A DNA stretch of 64,000 nt from CBDCFV01 sp965216425. GTDB taxonomy: Bacteria > Chloroflexota > Dehalococcoidia > Lucifugimonadales > UBA3495. Shown piece by piece: positions 61,976 to 64,000 of the stretch. The stretch is from contig CBDCFV010000006.1 of assembly GCA_965216425.1 (NCBI GenBank), positions 1,116,001 through 1,180,000 on the forward strand. Reading direction: 5' to 3'. A program made the translations under genes and the position numbers. Numbering within the stretch: position 1 is the stretch's first letter; every line of letters begins with the position of its first letter. A model generated the notes under the pieces. It was given only the letters and a program-made list of their open reading frames with translations. It searched no databases and was not told where the DNA came from.

Positions 61976-62926
61976 ATGTCACAAGTCAATACAGTACTCG
62001 GCCCCGTTGATTCCGCCGACCTGGGCTTCACCCTCAGCCACGAGCATGTCACCTTGGGGGCTGCCGGCGCCGCTGCTACCTACCCGGGTTTTCAGGACCG
62101 GCAGGCCATCGCCGATGCCGCGACGACAGCCCTTTCAGAGGCATACGAGGGCGGCGTGCGGACGATCATCGACGTTACCACCTTTGATTTGGGAAGGGAC
62201 GTTTCGATGATGGTGGAAGTCAGCCGGCGCTCCGGCGTTCACGTCATCCCCTGCACCGGCAACCACTTGGCCGTGCCGCGCATCTTCTGGGGCGCTCCGG
62301 TTGACCGGGTCGCCGAATTGTTCATCAAGGAGATAGAGCAGGGCATCGAAGACACCGGCGTGAAGGCCGGCATCATCAAGGTAGCCAGTGACCGGGGCGG
62401 CGTGACCGACAACGAGGAAATCGTGCTCCGCGCTGCCGCCCGTGCCTGCAACGCCACCGGCATCCGCATCAGCACCCATACCTGGTCCCCGGACCGGGTT
62501 GGCGAGGAGCAGGTCCGCATCCTCAAGGAGGAAGGCGTCGACCTCAACTTGGTCTACATCGGCCACAGTAACGACGACACCGACGTCAGCTATCTTACCG
62601 GCCTGCTGGATGAGGGAGTCTGGCTAGGCTTGGACCGCTATCCCGGAGGGCGCACGGCGGAAACCCCCAAGTGGGATGTACGCACCACAGTGGTCAAGCA
62701 GTTAATTGACGCTGGCTGGGCCCACCGTCTTATGCTCTCTCACGACCACTCCACACCCACTGTGCAGCCTTCGGAGGAATTACGCCGCGAGCGCCAGCAG
62801 TTCAACCCGGACGGCTACCTTTTCATCACGCGCAATGTGCTGCCCCGCCTTCTGGAACTGGGTGCGACCGATGCCGACATCAACGCCATCATGGTGGACA
62901 ACCCGCGCCGTTTTTTTGAGGATTAG
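61976..62926 (+). CDS. Phosphotriesterase (PTE) family metal-dependent hydrolase
   Basis: 316 aa from MSQVNTVLGPVDS; GGAGG is 7 bases before the ATG. The binuclear metal site is complete: HEH in FTLSHEHVTL, the carboxylated Lys in AGIIKVASD, His in ISTHTWS, His in YIGHSND and Asp in LMLSHDHST. Natural members are mostly lactonases or amidohydrolases; activity on phosphotriesters is a side reaction. The substrate is not known, though the catabolic character of the genome fits a lactone or ester. Confidence 0.93.
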   Translation: MSQVNTVLGPVDSADLGFTLSHEHVTLGAAGAAATYPGFQDRQAIADAATTALSEAYEGGVRTIIDVTTFDLGRDVSMMVEVSRRSGVHVIPCTGNHLAVPRIFWGAPVDRVAELFIKEIEQGIEDTGVKAGIIKVASDRGGVTDNEEIVLRAAARACNATGIRISTHTWSPDRVGEEQVRILKEEGVDLNLVYIGHSNDDTDVSYLTGLLDEGVWLGLDRYPGGRTAETPKWDVRTTVVKQLIDAGWAHRLMLSHDHSTPTVQPSEELRRERQQFNPDGYLFITRNVLPRLLELGATDADINAIMVDNPRRFFED

Positions 62927-63003
62927 CAATTACCGCGGAGGGAAAGTGACGCGGCGACCGAGCTCCGAGCCGGAGGCCTGTAGAAATTCCAGGCAACCTT
63001 GAA

Positions 63004-63012
63004 TGATATAAT
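63004..63012 (+). promoter_or_regulatory. Extended -10 promoter directly before the nuclease-like gene
   Basis: TGA-TATAAT, perfect extended -10, ending only 6 bases before the ATG. The transcript should start at the A of the start codon; no ribosome site is present. A clear candidate for leaderless translation. Confidence 0.7.
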
Positions 63013-63018
63013 TCGTAA

Positions 63019-63618
63019 ATGACAACTGACTCTCAAATTGACCCGGAATCTATGGTCGCTCGGATAATCGCCGAGCTTGAAGACAATCCTGAAGCCCGGC
63101 GATTGTTATTACGTGCCCTTCTCACGGACGAGTTTCTGCGTATACCGGCCCGCTTGGACCGCATCGAAAACGACATAGGACACTTAAAGGGAAACGCATT
63201 GGAAGGCCGCCTTCACAAGATACTTGGCGGGATAATCTCCCAACCTCTACTGCTCAGGCGTCCCAGGATAATGAAGAGTCCGTTATTGGAATGGCTGCCG
63301 GAGCTTTCCGAGCAAATAGAAAATGCCTTAGACGAGGGCCGAATAACCTACGATCAATACATACGGATTCTCCGTACCGACTGCATCATTCGCGCCCAAC
63401 GCCGCAGTGATCAGAGTACTGTCTGGGTTGCCGGCGAAGCATCCTACAGAGTAGGCGAAAGCGACATCCAGCGTGCTCGATTTTCCGCTGACATCCTCAC
63501 AACCGTCTTCCAAACGGAGACAATACCGGTCATCGCAGGATATAGCATCAACCCTCGCGACTTGGCGCGGGCCGGGGCCGGGAACGTCAAGTACATAGAA
63601 ATCGAAGAGGAATACTAA
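63019..63618 (+). CDS. Putative PD-(D/E)XK nuclease-like protein (DUF3782-like)
   Basis: 199 aa. The first 60 residues are helical and charged (VARIIAELEDNPEARRLLLR, LDRIENDIGHLKGNALEGRL), probably a coiled coil. The C-terminal part, VWVAGEASYRVGESDIQRAR followed by IPVIAGYSI, matches proteins related to DUF3782 that have a degenerate nuclease fold with the pattern E-x-S...D-x-x-R-A. The catalytic Lys is not obvious, so activity is doubtful. Transcribed from its own extended -10 promoter, apparently without a leader. Confidence 0.6.
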   Translation: MTTDSQIDPESMVARIIAELEDNPEARRLLLRALLTDEFLRIPARLDRIENDIGHLKGNALEGRLHKILGGIISQPLLLRRPRIMKSPLLEWLPELSEQIENALDEGRITYDQYIRILRTDCIIRAQRRSDQSTVWVAGEASYRVGESDIQRARFSADILTTVFQTETIPVIAGYSINPRDLARAGAGNVKYIEIEEEY

Positions 63619-63650
63619 TTCCGGGCGCCACCCCGCGAGTACCGCAACGT

Positions 63651-64000
63651 TCAATAAGCCGCCCTCAAGACTTCCATAATCGGCCCAGCATCGCTAACCG
63701 GCTTGGGGTTTGTGCTCAGCCCTCTGTCGTGAAGGGTAGCGGCGGCGATGTACTCCAGCCCCTCCTCCGGCACGTCCACTTCCCGGAGCGTCCGCGGCAG
63801 CCCAAGCTCCCGGCAAAGCCCGTCAACCGCATCTGCGGCAGCCAGCCCCGCCTCTTCATCTGTCATGCCGGTATCCGCCACTCCGATAGCTTCGGCGATC
63901 AACCTCTGGCGGTCGGCGCAGACGTCCAAGTTATACCGCATTGTGTGAGGCAAAAGGATGCCGTTGGCCTCCCCGTGGGGTACGCCATATAGCCCGCCTA
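63651..64000 (-). CDS. Iron-containing alcohol dehydrogenase, C-terminal part (runs off the right edge)
   Basis: The visible 116 residues include the metal-binding region GLYGVPHGEANGILLPHTMR (the two His residues) and the C-terminal helices (TDEEAGLAAADAVDGLCREL, GLSTNPKPVSDAGPIMEVLR, ending RAAY). It belongs to the same superfamily as the protein at 18314 but is a distinct branch: its C-terminus and metal motif differ. The N-terminal NAD-binding domain lies outside. It converges with the nuclease-like gene. Confidence 0.85.
   Translation of the reverse strand, partial: GGLYGVPHGEANGILLPHTMRYNLDVCADRQRLIAEAIGVADTGMTDEEAGLAAADAVDGLCRELGLPRTLREVDVPEEGLEYIAAATLHDRGLSTNPKPVSDAGPIMEVLRAAY

Overview
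The window looks like a chromosome segment from a Chloroflexota bacterium, most likely class Dehalococcoidia (SAR202-like or a relative). This rests on four observations. The 16S rRNA gene stands alone, with its own promoter, processing stem and terminator and no 23S/5S behind it, as is known for Dehalococcoides. The GC content is moderate to high. Families abundant in that lineage recur: luciferase-like (LLM) oxidoreductases, SDRs, alpha/beta hydrolases, iron-type alcohol dehydrogenases and phosphotriesterases. Sigma-A type promoters (TTGACA, 17 bp, TATACT or TAAAAT) are easy to find. The placement is inference from gene content; the 16S sequence would settle it.

Layout. 1-5040: a truncated DUF1800 gene and a dipeptide-type ABC operon (lipoprotein binding protein, two permeases), with a strong promoter and a strong intercistronic hairpin. 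5158-8784: a small membrane protein, a cupin, an MFS transporter and an aminotransferase. 8820-13035: an operon for a 2-oxoacid dehydrogenase (E1 alpha, E1 beta, E2) ending in lipB, which makes the lipoyl cofactor for E2. 13036-15453: dnaA with flanking non-coding DNA and a candidate oriC. 15454-17746: thiI and a squalene/phytoene synthase. 17918-27395: a catabolic island of cupin, Fe-ADH, TPR, LLM, aldo/keto reductase, PPOX-like, VOC, alpha/beta hydrolase and SDR genes, with a HicA-like gene followed by a protein of two tandem HicB-like domains. 27411-29025: a three-Cys-motif (DUF5131) gene and its TcmP partner, which carries a frameshift. 29101-30975: the solitary 16S unit. 31441-35567: thiL, tsaE, an IS5-type element inserted just before tsaB, then tsaB, ndk and rsfS. 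35657-42718: a 154-bp MITE-like element, then gltB and gltD (glutamate synthase) separated by a Uma2 gene. 42754-45691: pyk and an LLM oxidoreductase. 46206-48529: a VOC gene broken by an amber codon, a HEPN/PaREP1-like protein, a NYN RNase-like protein and a two-domain DUF2283 protein. 48643-53954: a minus-strand run of DUF35 protein, thiolase, HicB, HicA, M20 peptidase, RidA-like protein and a frameshifted hpnB-like glycosyltransferase. 54028-64000: NUDIX, an EthD-like protein, gyrB, rpsT, lexA, an NrtS-like protein, purA, a TIM-barrel protein, a phosphotriesterase-family hydrolase, a nuclease-like protein and the end of a second Fe-ADH.

How the genes work together. Housekeeping genes (dnaA, 16S, thiL, tsaE/B, ndk, rsfS, gltB/D, pyk, gyrB, rpsT, lexA, purA) alternate with accessory blocks for uptake and breakdown of organic compounds, and with small toxin-antitoxin or RNase-like genes. 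The squalene synthase family gene and the hpnB-like gene hint at hopanoid-type lipids. Regulatory signals that can be read directly include several canonical promoters, at least three genes whose -10 box lies 6-9 bases before the start codon (probable leaderless mRNAs), several hairpin terminators, a candidate LexA operator and a 10-bp phased repeat shared by the regions before dnaA and before the 16S unit. No tRNA gene and no CRISPR array was found.
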